From Bacteroidota bacterium (GTDB taxonomy: Bacteria > Bacteroidota > Bacteroidia > Flavobacteriales > Weeksellaceae), in contig JAEZWE010000204.1 in the NCBI GenBank assembly GCA_023420435.1, positions 1 to 18,072 on the forward strand: a stretch of DNA of 18,072 nt. The letters are read 5' to 3'. A model generated the notes under the pieces. It searched no databases. It saw nothing but the letters and a program-made list of their open reading frames with translations, and was not told the DNA's origin. Below are positions 7,760 to 14,050 of this stretch, piece after piece (the stretch's first letter is position 1; every line of letters starts with the position of its first letter). The translations under genes were made by a program, and so were the position numbers.

Positions 7760-8893
7760 TTATTTTTTAAAATTGGCAATAGTTTCTTCATACATTTTCT
7801 CGTAGATTGGAAGAATGTTTTTTAGATCAAATCTTATGGCTTGTTCTTTGGCATTTTTCTTCATTTCGGACAGCAATTTTTCGTCGCTCAAAAGTTTAAT
7901 GGTGTAATTTGCCATAGCTTCCACATTTCCGATTTCTGCTAAATAACCCGTTTCTCCCTGAATATTTACTTCCGGAATTCCGCCAGCATTAGAACTAATA
8001 ACGGGAGTTTCTGCTGCCATCGCTTCCAAAGCCGCCAAACCAAAACTTTCCTGTTCCGAAGGTAAAAGGAAAACATCAGAAAGTTGCAAAATTCTGTAAA
8101 GATCATTTACTTTTCCGAGTAAACGAATTTTATCAATAAGTTCCGGATTTTCTTCTAAAAAAGTATTGATTTTTTCCATATCCGGACCTTCACCAATAAT
8201 AATTAAACGGGATTTTAAATGACTAAAAACCGATTTGAAAATCTGTAAAACTTCTTCAACACGCTTTACTGGACGAAGATTGGATACATGAATCAAGATT
8301 TTTTCATCAGGGCTAGCAAAATGACTTCTTTGACAATAATTTTTTTCATCGAATTCAGAATTATCAATAAAATTCGTAATCACCTGAATTCTTTTTTTGA
8401 TGTTGAAAAATTTCAAAGTATCGTTTTTCAAACTTTCCGAAACGGAAGTTATGACATCAGATTGATTGATGGAAAATTCTACCGCATGTTTGTACGTTGG
8501 ATGTTGACCAACCAAAGTAATATCTGTTCCGTGAAGTGTCGTCACCAAAGGAATATCTTTACCTTCTTCTTTCAACATTTGTTTGGCTGTAAATGCTGCA
8601 TAAGCGTAAGGAATTGCATAATGAGCATGAAGCAAATCCAACTTATAAAGATTTACAACACGGTAAATCATAGAAGATAAGGCAATATCGTAAGGTTGAT
8701 ATTGAAAAAGCGGATACGTTTGAACGTTTACTTTATGAAAAAAAATATTAGGATTGGTGATGTCTAATCTTGCAGGTAAATTATTGGAAATAAAATGAAC
8801 TTCATATCCTTTTTTCGCGAGGCTCATGCCAAGTTCTGTAGCTACAATTCCGCTTCCACCGTAGGTTGGATAACAGAGAATTCCGATTTTCAT
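7760..8893 (-). CDS. bshA: N-acetyl-alpha-D-glucosaminyl L-malate synthase
   Basis: This 377-residue GT-B fold glycosyltransferase (family GT4) catalyses the first step of bacillithiol synthesis: it joins GlcNAc from UDP-GlcNAc to L-malate. BshA hallmarks are clear. They are the N-terminal CYPTYGGSGIVATELG loop (about 7-22), LLHAHYAIPYAYAA (about 87-100), TTLHGTDITLVGQHPTYK (about 118-135) and SNLRPVKRVEEV (about 203-214). The C-terminal nucleotide-sugar E-x7-E motif has Glu282 and Glu290 (EQESFGLAALEAM). Length is normal. BshB and BshC, which complete the pathway, are not in this window. It is the second gene of a likely four-gene operon, 17 bp after the GH3 gene and 12 bp before DUF2851. 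BshA uses UDP-GlcNAc, a peptidoglycan precursor, which gives a possible but unproven link to the upstream NagZ-type glycosidase. Confidence 0.95.
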   Translation of the reverse strand: MKIGILCYPTYGGSGIVATELGMSLAKKGYEVHFISNNLPARLDITNPNIFFHKVNVQTYPLFQYQPYDIALSSMIYRVVNLYKLDLLHAHYAIPYAYAAFTAKQMLKEEGKDIPLVTTLHGTDITLVGQHPTYKHAVEFSINQSDVITSVSESLKNDTLKFFNIKKRIQVITNFIDNSEFDEKNYCQRSHFASPDEKILIHVSNLRPVKRVEEVLQIFKSVFSHLKSRLIIIGEGPDMEKINTFLEENPELIDKIRLLGKVNDLYRILQLSDVFLLPSEQESFGLAALEAMAAETPVISSNAGGIPEVNIQGETGYLAEIGNVEAMANYTIKLLSDEKLLSEMKKNAKEQAIRFDLKNILPIYEKMYEETIANFKK

Positions 8894-8910
8894 GATTTTT
8901 TATAGAATTA

Positions 8911-10653
8911 TTATTCAATAACAGTTTTTGATTTTTTGCTTTCTTTATTTGGATTTGCTGTTTTTTCCAAATTGATTCCCATTCCGTATTTCAGGTTTTC
9001 GTTTACTAAAACCGGTAATCTTCCTGAAACTTTCGTTTGTCCGGTTAAACCTTTTGCAGTAGCTATCATAGAATCAATATTATTTTCATAAGAAACTAAA
9101 ACGGTAGAAATTTTTGAAATATCTATATCTTTCAATGCGTAAGGACTTCCGAAAACATTTAAAATAATTTGTTGATTTTTCGATAGATCCGCCAAAACTT
9201 TTTTGCTGGAATCTGAAATTTTGTAGGGTTTATATGCCGTTGAATTGTCTTTATGAAACCCAACAATAACTTTTGAATTTGCAGGAATAGAAGAAATTTC
9301 AGAGGCTTTTTTAATAATTACAGTTGTATGTAAATTCAAATTTTCTGCAAAAGTTTGAAAAGGGGCTTCTTCCAGAGGAACATAATAATACTTTTCATTA
9401 CAATTCAATGGAAGCAATTTTTTTTCATCTTTTAACAGTGTTAATGCATTTTCATACATTTTTTGAACAATCTTAATATGTTTTTCATTGTTGAGATCTG
9501 CATTAATATTTGCAGGATTTTTTGGTATATATTTCGTTAAACCTAAAAAATATTTGGTTAGCAAAATTTTTTTAACACTTTCTTCAACACGATTTTGCGA
9601 AATTTCTTTGTTATCAATGGCTAACTGAATTAATCTTTTTCCTTCTTTTACGCCTTCTGAAAACAACATAATGTCATTTCCTGCTTTAAAAGCAAGTGCA
9701 TCTAATTCTCCGGGTTTAAATCTTTTTGCAACAGCACCCATGTTTAAAGCATCCGTGATTATTAAACCTTTATATCCGAATTTTTCCTTTAAAATTCCGG
9801 TAACAATACTTTTAGAAACTGAAGCGGGAATTCCACTTTGTTTTTCTAAAGCAGGAACATATAAATGTGCCACCATAACACCACCAATTCCTTTATCCAT
9901 CAATGCTTTGAAAGTTGCCAATTCAGTAGAATTTAATCTTTCTAAATTATGAGAAATCATGGGAAGATCTAAATGAGAATCGGTATCTGTATCTCCATGA
10001 CCAGGAAAATGCTTAATAGCAGCCAAAACATTGTTATCTTGAAGTCCATTTGAATAAGCTAAGGCAGAATTAATCACATTTTGAACATCTGAACCAAAAC
10101 TCCTATTTCCAATAATGGGATTATTAGGATTGGTATTAACATCAACAACTGGTGCGAAATCCCAGTTTACGCCCATCCTTTTAGCATCTTCCGCAATTTG
10201 AGCCGACATTTCTGAAATTAATTTTTTATCCTGAATAGCACCTAAAGTTATTGCCCAAGGAAATTTATGCGCGGTGGCAATTCTTTGAAAAAGTCCCCAT
10301 TCTGCATCCATTCCGATAAGCATTGGAACTTTGGATTTGCTTTGAAATTCGTTCACCAAATTGATTTCTCTTTCTGCATCATCCTGCATTAGGATTAATC
10401 CGCCCAATTTTTCATTAATGACCAAGTTTCTAACATTGCTGATATAATCTTCCCCTTTGTTCGTGTATAAAGCGACAATAAAAAGCTGGCCTAATTTTTC
10501 ATCTTGATTTAATGAATTGTAGGTGGAATTTACCCAATCATGAGCTTTTTTTAAATCTTCTTTTGAAATATTTTTAGGCTGATATTGGCCGAAAATTAAA
10601 ATGTTTAAAAGAAGGAAAAAAAAGATTGAAATTTTATTTTTTAGGAGGTTCAT
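8911..10653 (-). CDS. Exported GH3 beta-N-acetylhexosaminidase (NagZ type)
   Basis: This 580-residue glycoside hydrolase family 3 enzyme probably releases beta-linked N-acetylhexosamine from muropeptides or glycans. A hydrophobic signal sequence ends in FGQ at about residue 23. The barrel domain carries KHFPGHGDTDTDSHLDLP with Lys214-His215 and the Asp225-x-His227 pair typical of the NagZ acid/base. Nucleophile Asp301 lies in ITDALNMGAV. About residues 375-560 form a GH3 C-terminal domain, unlike the short one-domain enterobacterial NagZ; no beta-lactamase-like domain follows. I chose the ATG at 10653. An upstream TTG (10674) would extend the frame by seven codons but lies inside a perfect -7 promoter element, so transcripts should start downstream of it. 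It is the first gene of the GH3-bshA-DUF2851-PspC run. With a signal peptide it should act in the periplasm or outside, rather than in cytosolic recycling. Confidence 0.92.
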   Translation of the reverse strand: MNLLKNKISIFFFLLLNILIFGQYQPKNISKEDLKKAHDWVNSTYNSLNQDEKLGQLFIVALYTNKGEDYISNVRNLVINEKLGGLILMQDDAEREINLVNEFQSKSKVPMLIGMDAEWGLFQRIATAHKFPWAITLGAIQDKKLISEMSAQIAEDAKRMGVNWDFAPVVDVNTNPNNPIIGNRSFGSDVQNVINSALAYSNGLQDNNVLAAIKHFPGHGDTDTDSHLDLPMISHNLERLNSTELATFKALMDKGIGGVMVAHLYVPALEKQSGIPASVSKSIVTGILKEKFGYKGLIITDALNMGAVAKRFKPGELDALAFKAGNDIMLFSEGVKEGKRLIQLAIDNKEISQNRVEESVKKILLTKYFLGLTKYIPKNPANINADLNNEKHIKIVQKMYENALTLLKDEKKLLPLNCNEKYYYVPLEEAPFQTFAENLNLHTTVIIKKASEISSIPANSKVIVGFHKDNSTAYKPYKISDSSKKVLADLSKNQQIILNVFGSPYALKDIDISKISTVLVSYENNIDSMIATAKGLTGQTKVSGRLPVLVNENLKYGMGINLEKTANPNKESKKSKTVIE

Positions 10654-10671
10654 TAATAAAATGTATATCAA

Positions 10672-10679
10672 CAAAAATA
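10672..10679 (-). promoter_or_regulatory. Promoter -7 element of the GH3-bshA operon
   Basis: On the minus strand this reads TATTTTTG, an exact TAnnTTTG match, 18 bp before the ATG at 10653. No clear -33 TTG is seen at the usual spacing. The remaining intergenic sequence up to the divergent lipoprotein gene at 10790 shows no other feature I can name. Confidence 0.5.
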
Positions 10680-10789
10680 CAATTTTATCAACAAATACTG
10701 TGGAATTTTGTTTTATGGTATATGTTTTGAATATTTGCTTTTAACCTTGTACGGCAAGAAATATCAAACAATAAATAAATTTTAATATT

Positions 10790-11287
10790 ATGAAAAAATA
10801 CTTTTCTTTTTTGCTTTTGGCAATTTTCGGTTTTGTAGCATTAAGTTGTAATGATGACAGAGATGTTGATAACGATACTTATTCCGTTGTTTATGATGTT
10901 TCCGAAAACTTTACAATGGCCAATAATTATGAAGTTTTAAAAACTTTTAATAATCCTTTATATAACGAAGATGTAATTTTGGTTTATAGAAGAGACAATA
11001 GCGGTGGAACAGCAGTTTGGCAACAAATCCCAAGAACTTTGTTTTTAACAGAAGGTGAGCTGGATTATGATTTTGATTTCACTGCAAATGATGTTTTATT
11101 AAAAGCTGGGGGTACCATCAATTTTGCGAATCAACCGCAAGCTTTTCATTCAACCTATCTTTTAAATCAGGTTTTTAGAATTGTGATTGTTCCGGCAAGT
11201 GCTGGCAAAGCTGCTGTAGATTACAGTAATTATAATGAAGTCATTAAATTCTTCAATATCGATGATACCAATGTTAGAAAACTTTAA
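10790..11287 (+). CDS. Putative surface lipoprotein of unknown function
   Basis: This is a 165-residue lipoprotein. The signal peptide (Lys2-Lys3, hydrophobic core to residue 18) ends in the lipobox ALSC with the lipid-carrying Cys20. The residues after it are NDDRDVDND. Acidic residues right after the +2 position match the lipoprotein export signal described in Bacteroidota (Capnocytophaga, Bacteroides, Flavobacterium), so the protein may be displayed on the cell surface; this is inference. The mature part is about 145 residues with alternating hydrophobic and polar residues suggesting beta structure (YSVVYDVSENF, VILVYRRD, VFRIVIVPA). I do not recognise a domain. Upstream there is a divergent promoter region shared with the GH3 operon, and a strong terminator follows, so the gene is probably a single-gene unit. 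Confidence 0.8.
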   Translation: MKKYFSFLLLAIFGFVALSCNDDRDVDNDTYSVVYDVSENFTMANNYEVLKTFNNPLYNEDVILVYRRDNSGGTAVWQQIPRTLFLTEGELDYDFDFTANDVLLKAGGTINFANQPQAFHSTYLLNQVFRIVIVPASAGKAAVDYSNYNEVIKFFNIDDTNVRKL

Positions 11288-11321
11288 GACTCATTCAAAA
11301 CCCGATATATCAAACTCAATT

Positions 11322-11350
11322 TCCGTTGCTTTTTAAGCAGCGGATTTTTT
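11322..11350 (+). terminator. Strong intrinsic terminator after the lipoprotein gene
   Basis: Bases 11322-11330 (tccgttgct) pair with 11336-11344 (agcagcgga) with one G-T wobble and a 5-base loop, followed by six T (11345-11350). It lies 35 bp after the lipoprotein stop and before the deoD promoter, so it separates the two plus-strand units. Confidence 0.88.
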
Positions 11351-11371
11351 ATTTTTCAGTTTTAAATGATT

Positions 11372-11379
11372 TATATTTG
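11372..11379 (+). promoter_or_regulatory. Promoter -7 element of deoD
   Basis: The octamer tatatttg is an exact TAnnTTTG match and ends 21 bp before the deoD ATG, right after the terminator of the preceding gene. The -33 box is not clear. Promoter function is inferred from consensus and position. Confidence 0.55.
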
Positions 11380-11400
11380 TTTAAAGAAAAAATATAAATT

Positions 11401-12108
11401 ATGAGTGTACATATTAATGCGCAAAAAGGAGAAATTGCTAAAGTAGTTCTACAACCCGGAGATCCTTTAAGAGCACAATATATTGCCGACAATTTTCTGG
11501 AAAATGTAAAATTAGTAAGCAAAACAAGAAATATTTTTTATTTCACAGGAACTTATAAAGGGGTAGAAGTAACTGTTGGAGCCAGTGGAATGGGCTGTCC
11601 AAGCATCGGTATTTATTCTTTTGAATTATATACGCAATATGATGTGGATACTATTATCAGAATTGGAACTTGTGGAGCCTATAACACCGATTTAAATGTT
11701 TATGATTTAATTAATGTAAAAGCGGCAGCAAGTGAATCAACTTACGCAAAATTTGCTTGGGAAATTGATGAAGAGTGTATTGAAAATCAAGGGAAAACTT
11801 TTGATCTTATTAATGAAACTGCTGAAAAACTTTCTTTGAAAACCATTTCAGCGAATATCCACAGCAGTGATATTTTTTACAGAAAAAAAACGGGAACTCC
11901 GGAAATTGCAGAAAAATATAATTGTCCAGCTGTAGAAATGGAAGCTTTTGCACTTTTTGCCAACGCAAAACATCTGGGAAAAAATGCAGCAACCCTACTT
12001 ACAGTTTCTGATGTTATACCTACAGGTGAACAAATGTCTGCAGATGAGCGGGAAAAAGCGTTAAGACAAATGATGGAACTTGCCTTGGAAGTCGCCATAA
12101 AAATTTAG
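11401..12108 (+). CDS. deoD: DeoD-type purine nucleoside phosphorylase
   Basis: This 235-residue hexameric nucleoside phosphorylase belongs to the PNP/UDP family, which reversibly splits purine (deoxy)ribonucleosides with phosphate for salvage. Alignment by eye with E. coli DeoD is close over the whole length. It keeps HINA at the N terminus with His4 (which reaches into the neighbouring subunit), PGDPLRA with phosphate-binding Gly and Arg (residues about 19-25), Arg43 before FTGTYKG, IIRIGTCGA with the third phosphate Arg near 86, VEMEAFALF (ribose-binding Met-Glu), and VSDVIP with the catalytic Asp. An Arg in DEREKA matches the base-activating Arg217. His-Ile-Arg after the catalytic Asp is changed to Val-Ile-Pro, so base preference could differ slightly. 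The gene has its own promoter. Its stop codon overlaps the ribA stop by 4 bp tail to tail, with no terminator between them. Confidence 0.93.
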   Translation: MSVHINAQKGEIAKVVLQPGDPLRAQYIADNFLENVKLVSKTRNIFYFTGTYKGVEVTVGASGMGCPSIGIYSFELYTQYDVDTIIRIGTCGAYNTDLNVYDLINVKAAASESTYAKFAWEIDEECIENQGKTFDLINETAEKLSLKTISANIHSSDIFYRKKTGTPEIAEKYNCPAVEMEAFALFANAKHLGKNAATLLTVSDVIPTGEQMSADEREKALRQMMELALEVAIKI

Positions 12109-12713
12109 ATTTCCGAAGATTCTTTGTCGTCTTCTAAAAGGTGACCAAAATAATCTTTTTTTACTTTTAGATAAGATTTACTGGATTCCGTTGCTTTTAT
12201 TTGCAGCGGAATTCTTTTGTTAAGGTGAATTTTACTGCTTTGCACATATTTTAATTTTTCGGGATTGTTGGTCAGTAAATTAATTTCTTTTACCCCAAGT
12301 TGATTCAATATTTCAATGGCTACATCAAAATCCCGATCATCAGCGGGAAGTCCTAAATGAAGATTGGCTTCAACAGTATCCAGACCTTTTTCCTGAAGTG
12401 CATAAGCTTTTAATTTATTGATGATTCCGATGTTTCTACCTTCCTGTCGAAGATAAATGATGATGCCTCCATTTTCATGGATAAACTGCATTGCCGCATC
12501 CAATTGTTGTCCACATTCACATTTTTTAGAATGAAAAACTTCTCCGGTAATGCATTCGGAATGGAAGCGCACATTTATGGGTTTAGAAAAATCAGTATTT
12601 TCAGCAATTATTGCCATATGTGGCATCCAATCTTCCGAACTTTCAGAAAATGCAATCATTCGAAAAAGTCCATATTCTGTTGGAACATTGGATTCAGCCT
12701 GAATTTTAATCAT
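12105..12713 (-). CDS. ribA: GTP cyclohydrolase II
   Basis: This 202-residue enzyme opens GTP to 2,5-diamino-6-ribosylamino-4-pyrimidinone 5'-phosphate with loss of formate and diphosphate, the first committed step of riboflavin synthesis. The zinc ligands Cys54, Cys65 and Cys67 fall at exactly the E. coli RibA positions, in ECITGEVFHSKKCECG. YLRQEGRNIG (GTP-phosphate binding), the ADDRDF block with the catalytic Asp and Arg, and LLTNNPEK follow in order. The protein is stand-alone: there is no fused DHBP synthase (RibB) domain, which many bacteria have at the N terminus. It is the last gene of the minus-strand envelope cluster, 29 bp after the small lipoprotein gene, and no FMN riboswitch is visible in that short gap. 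The deoD stop overlaps its stop by 4 bp. Confidence 0.95.
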   Translation of the reverse strand: MIKIQAESNVPTEYGLFRMIAFSESSEDWMPHMAIIAENTDFSKPINVRFHSECITGEVFHSKKCECGQQLDAAMQFIHENGGIIIYLRQEGRNIGIINKLKAYALQEKGLDTVEANLHLGLPADDRDFDVAIEILNQLGVKEINLLTNNPEKLKYVQSSKIHLNKRIPLQIKATESSKSYLKVKKDYFGHLLEDDKESSEI

Positions 12714-12742
12714 GGTTCTAATGAAAAGGCAAATTTAAGGAA

Positions 12743-13204
12743 TTATTTTGCAGTAACCTGTGAACTTTCTAAAATGGAAATATTCGTTTTAATGCGTACC
12801 AAATATCTGTTGAGTACATTATCCTCATCAGAATTTAAGTATTGGCGAAGTTTTTGAATTTTTTTATAGGAATTTTCAAACTCTTTAAAAGCCCTGTTTT
12901 TACCTTCTATATTAAAAGCTTCGTAAGCGTAAAGATAATTCTGCAAATACACTTTTAGTTTTTGAATTTCTTTGTTTACCGCTTCATTTCTGAAAGTAGG
13001 AAAACTGGAAATTAAATTGGTGATTTCAGAAGCGTTAAGATTATCTTTCATCGAATTTCCATACAATTCCTGAAATGATTTTGACTTGGCGTCATTTTCA
13101 CCATTTATAGAACTAGTAACTGGTGAAGAACTGTATTTTTCTGAAGCACAGGATATTAGGAAGAAAAAAGAAAATAAAAAGTAAAAAAATATTTTTTTCA
13201 TCAT
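12743..13204 (-). CDS. Small lipoprotein of unknown function
   Basis: This is a 153-residue protein with a Phe-rich signal peptide and a lipobox LISC at Cys19 (Cys18 if translation starts at the second Met). The residues after it (ASEKYSSS) lack the acidic export signal, so it is probably anchored facing the periplasm. A Ser/Asn-rich linker (about 22-50) leads to an alpha-helical region (about 55-145) rich in Lys, Glu, Tyr and Asn. I recognise no domain. Its first ATG overlaps the stop of the DUF4254 gene (ATGA, 13201-13204), which suggests translational coupling and a shared role. A second ATG follows at once and could also serve as the start. Confidence 0.8.
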   Translation of the reverse strand: MMKKIFFYFLFSFFFLISCASEKYSSSPVTSSINGENDAKSKSFQELYGNSMKDNLNASEITNLISSFPTFRNEAVNKEIQKLKVYLQNYLYAYEAFNIEGKNRAFKEFENSYKKIQKLRQYLNSDEDNVLNRYLVRIKTNISILESSQVTAK

Positions 13205-13809
13205 TTTGCCTTTTGATAAAGGATTGGGTTAAGCGATTCATCATTGTACATTTTCATTTGTTTGTACACTTTCATCTTAACATTCCCGTTCTCAATATCG
13301 GCAAGCAGTTGATCTATGGATTTCATAAGATCTTGATGCTGTTCTTGCAAAATGTCCAATTTTTGTTGACATTTCATGCGATGGTCTTCTGTTGCAGTTT
13401 CACGATTGGCTTCCAAAGCCATGTGATAAATTTTTAGTGCTAAAATGGATAATCTGTCAACAGCCCAAGCTGGCGTTTCCGTATTTATTTTAGCATCTGA
13501 ATTTGGTGAAATATTTTCATATTTTTTCAGAAACCAACTGTCAATATATTCTACAAGATCAGTTCTTTGCTGGTTTGAAGCGTCAATTCGTCTTTTTAAT
13601 ATCAACGCTTCTGCAGGTTCAATATTTTCATCACGAATAATATCTTCCAAATGCCACTGAACAGTGTCAATCCAGTTTTTAGCATACAAAAGATGTTCCA
13701 AACTTCCATTAGGAAACTCGTTTTTTGAAGTTGAATTTACATCATCAGAAATATGATAATCTGAAATTGAGAGATTGAAAATTTCCCAAGCTTTTTCTGT
13801 AAAAGACAT
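13201..13809 (-). CDS. DUF4254 protein
   Basis: This 202-residue protein is predicted to be cytoplasmic and all-helical and matches DUF4254, a family known mainly from Bacteroidota and without assigned function. Recognisable blocks are the start FTEKAWEIFNLSISDYH (about 3-19), WHLEDIIRD (about 52-60), RRIDASNQQRTDLVEYID (about 73-90), ETPAWAVDRLSILALKIYHM (about 111-130) and a long final helix with MKCQQKLDILQEQHQDL. Conserved Asp, Arg and Glu occur in several helices and could be catalytic, but no motif is diagnostic. It starts at an ATG 9 bp after tatA and its stop overlaps the start of the next lipoprotein gene, so it is firmly inside the operon. From memory, annotation of other flavobacteria also places it near glycosyltransferase or envelope genes. 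Confidence 0.85.
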   Translation of the reverse strand: MSFTEKAWEIFNLSISDYHISDDVNSTSKNEFPNGSLEHLLYAKNWIDTVQWHLEDIIRDENIEPAEALILKRRIDASNQQRTDLVEYIDSWFLKKYENISPNSDAKINTETPAWAVDRLSILALKIYHMALEANRETATEDHRMKCQQKLDILQEQHQDLMKSIDQLLADIENGNVKMKVYKQMKMYNDESLNPILYQKAK

Positions 13810-13818
13810 ATCTGTTTT

Positions 13819-14019
13819 TTAGTTGGCAGGATTTGAAGGATTCTGATCTTGTGAAGGTTTTTTATCTTCTTCCTTCACCGCATCTTTGAATTCCTTAATT
13901 CCAGATCCCATTCCTCTCATCAATTCCGGAATTTTTTTACCTCCAAAAAGTAGAAGAAGGATTAGGGCAACGATTAAGATATGTTGCCAAGATAAGGCTA
14001 GTATTGTTAGAGTTATCAT
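13819..14019 (-). CDS. tatA: TatA/TatE-type twin-arginine translocase subunit
   Basis: This 66-residue protein has one N-terminal membrane helix (about residues 6-25) followed by the [20 protein letters not shown] amphipathic helix with the invariant Phe-Gly hinge, and a short acidic, Lys/Asp-rich tail ending in a Pro/Asn-rich stretch. This is the standard TatA/E layout, whose members oligomerise to let folded proteins cross the inner membrane. TatB proteins are longer, so A/E is preferred. tatC is not in the window. It lies between the EnvC-like and DUF4254 genes and has its own likely promoter within the preceding gap. Confidence 0.92.
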   Translation of the reverse strand: MITLTILALSWQHILIVALILLLLFGGKKIPELMRGMGSGIKEFKDAVKEEDKKPSQDQNPSNPAN

Positions 14020-14033
14020 TTTAAATATTTTTA

Positions 14034-14041
14034 CAAATGTA
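14034..14041 (-). promoter_or_regulatory. Internal promoter -7 element before tatA
   Basis: On the minus strand this reads TACATTTG, an exact TAnnTTTG match, 14 bp before the tatA ATG, in the 31-bp gap after the EnvC-like gene. The corresponding -33 region would fall inside the end of the EnvC-like gene and shows no clear TTG. It may give extra transcription of tatA, DUF4254, the lipoprotein gene and ribA. Confidence 0.45.
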
Positions 14042-14050
14042 TAAATAAAA

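Noticed and set aside
8288..8680. Plus-strand open frame of 130 codons inside bshA
   Set aside because: It is fully inside a clear bshA gene on the other strand, and its translation is Phe/Ile/Arg-rich without domain features. It is a shadow.
10661..10744. Small plus-strand ORF of 27 codons preceded by aggagg at 10643-10648
   Set aside because: The Shine-Dalgarno-like bases lie 12 bp before the ATG, and this group rarely uses such sites. The stretch overlaps the start and promoter of the minus-strand GH3 gene, and the peptide resembles nothing.
12477..12857. Plus-strand frame of 126 codons across ribA and the small lipoprotein gene
   Set aside because: It covers parts of two real minus-strand genes and their gap, with Cys/His/Phe-rich low-quality translation typical of an antisense frame.
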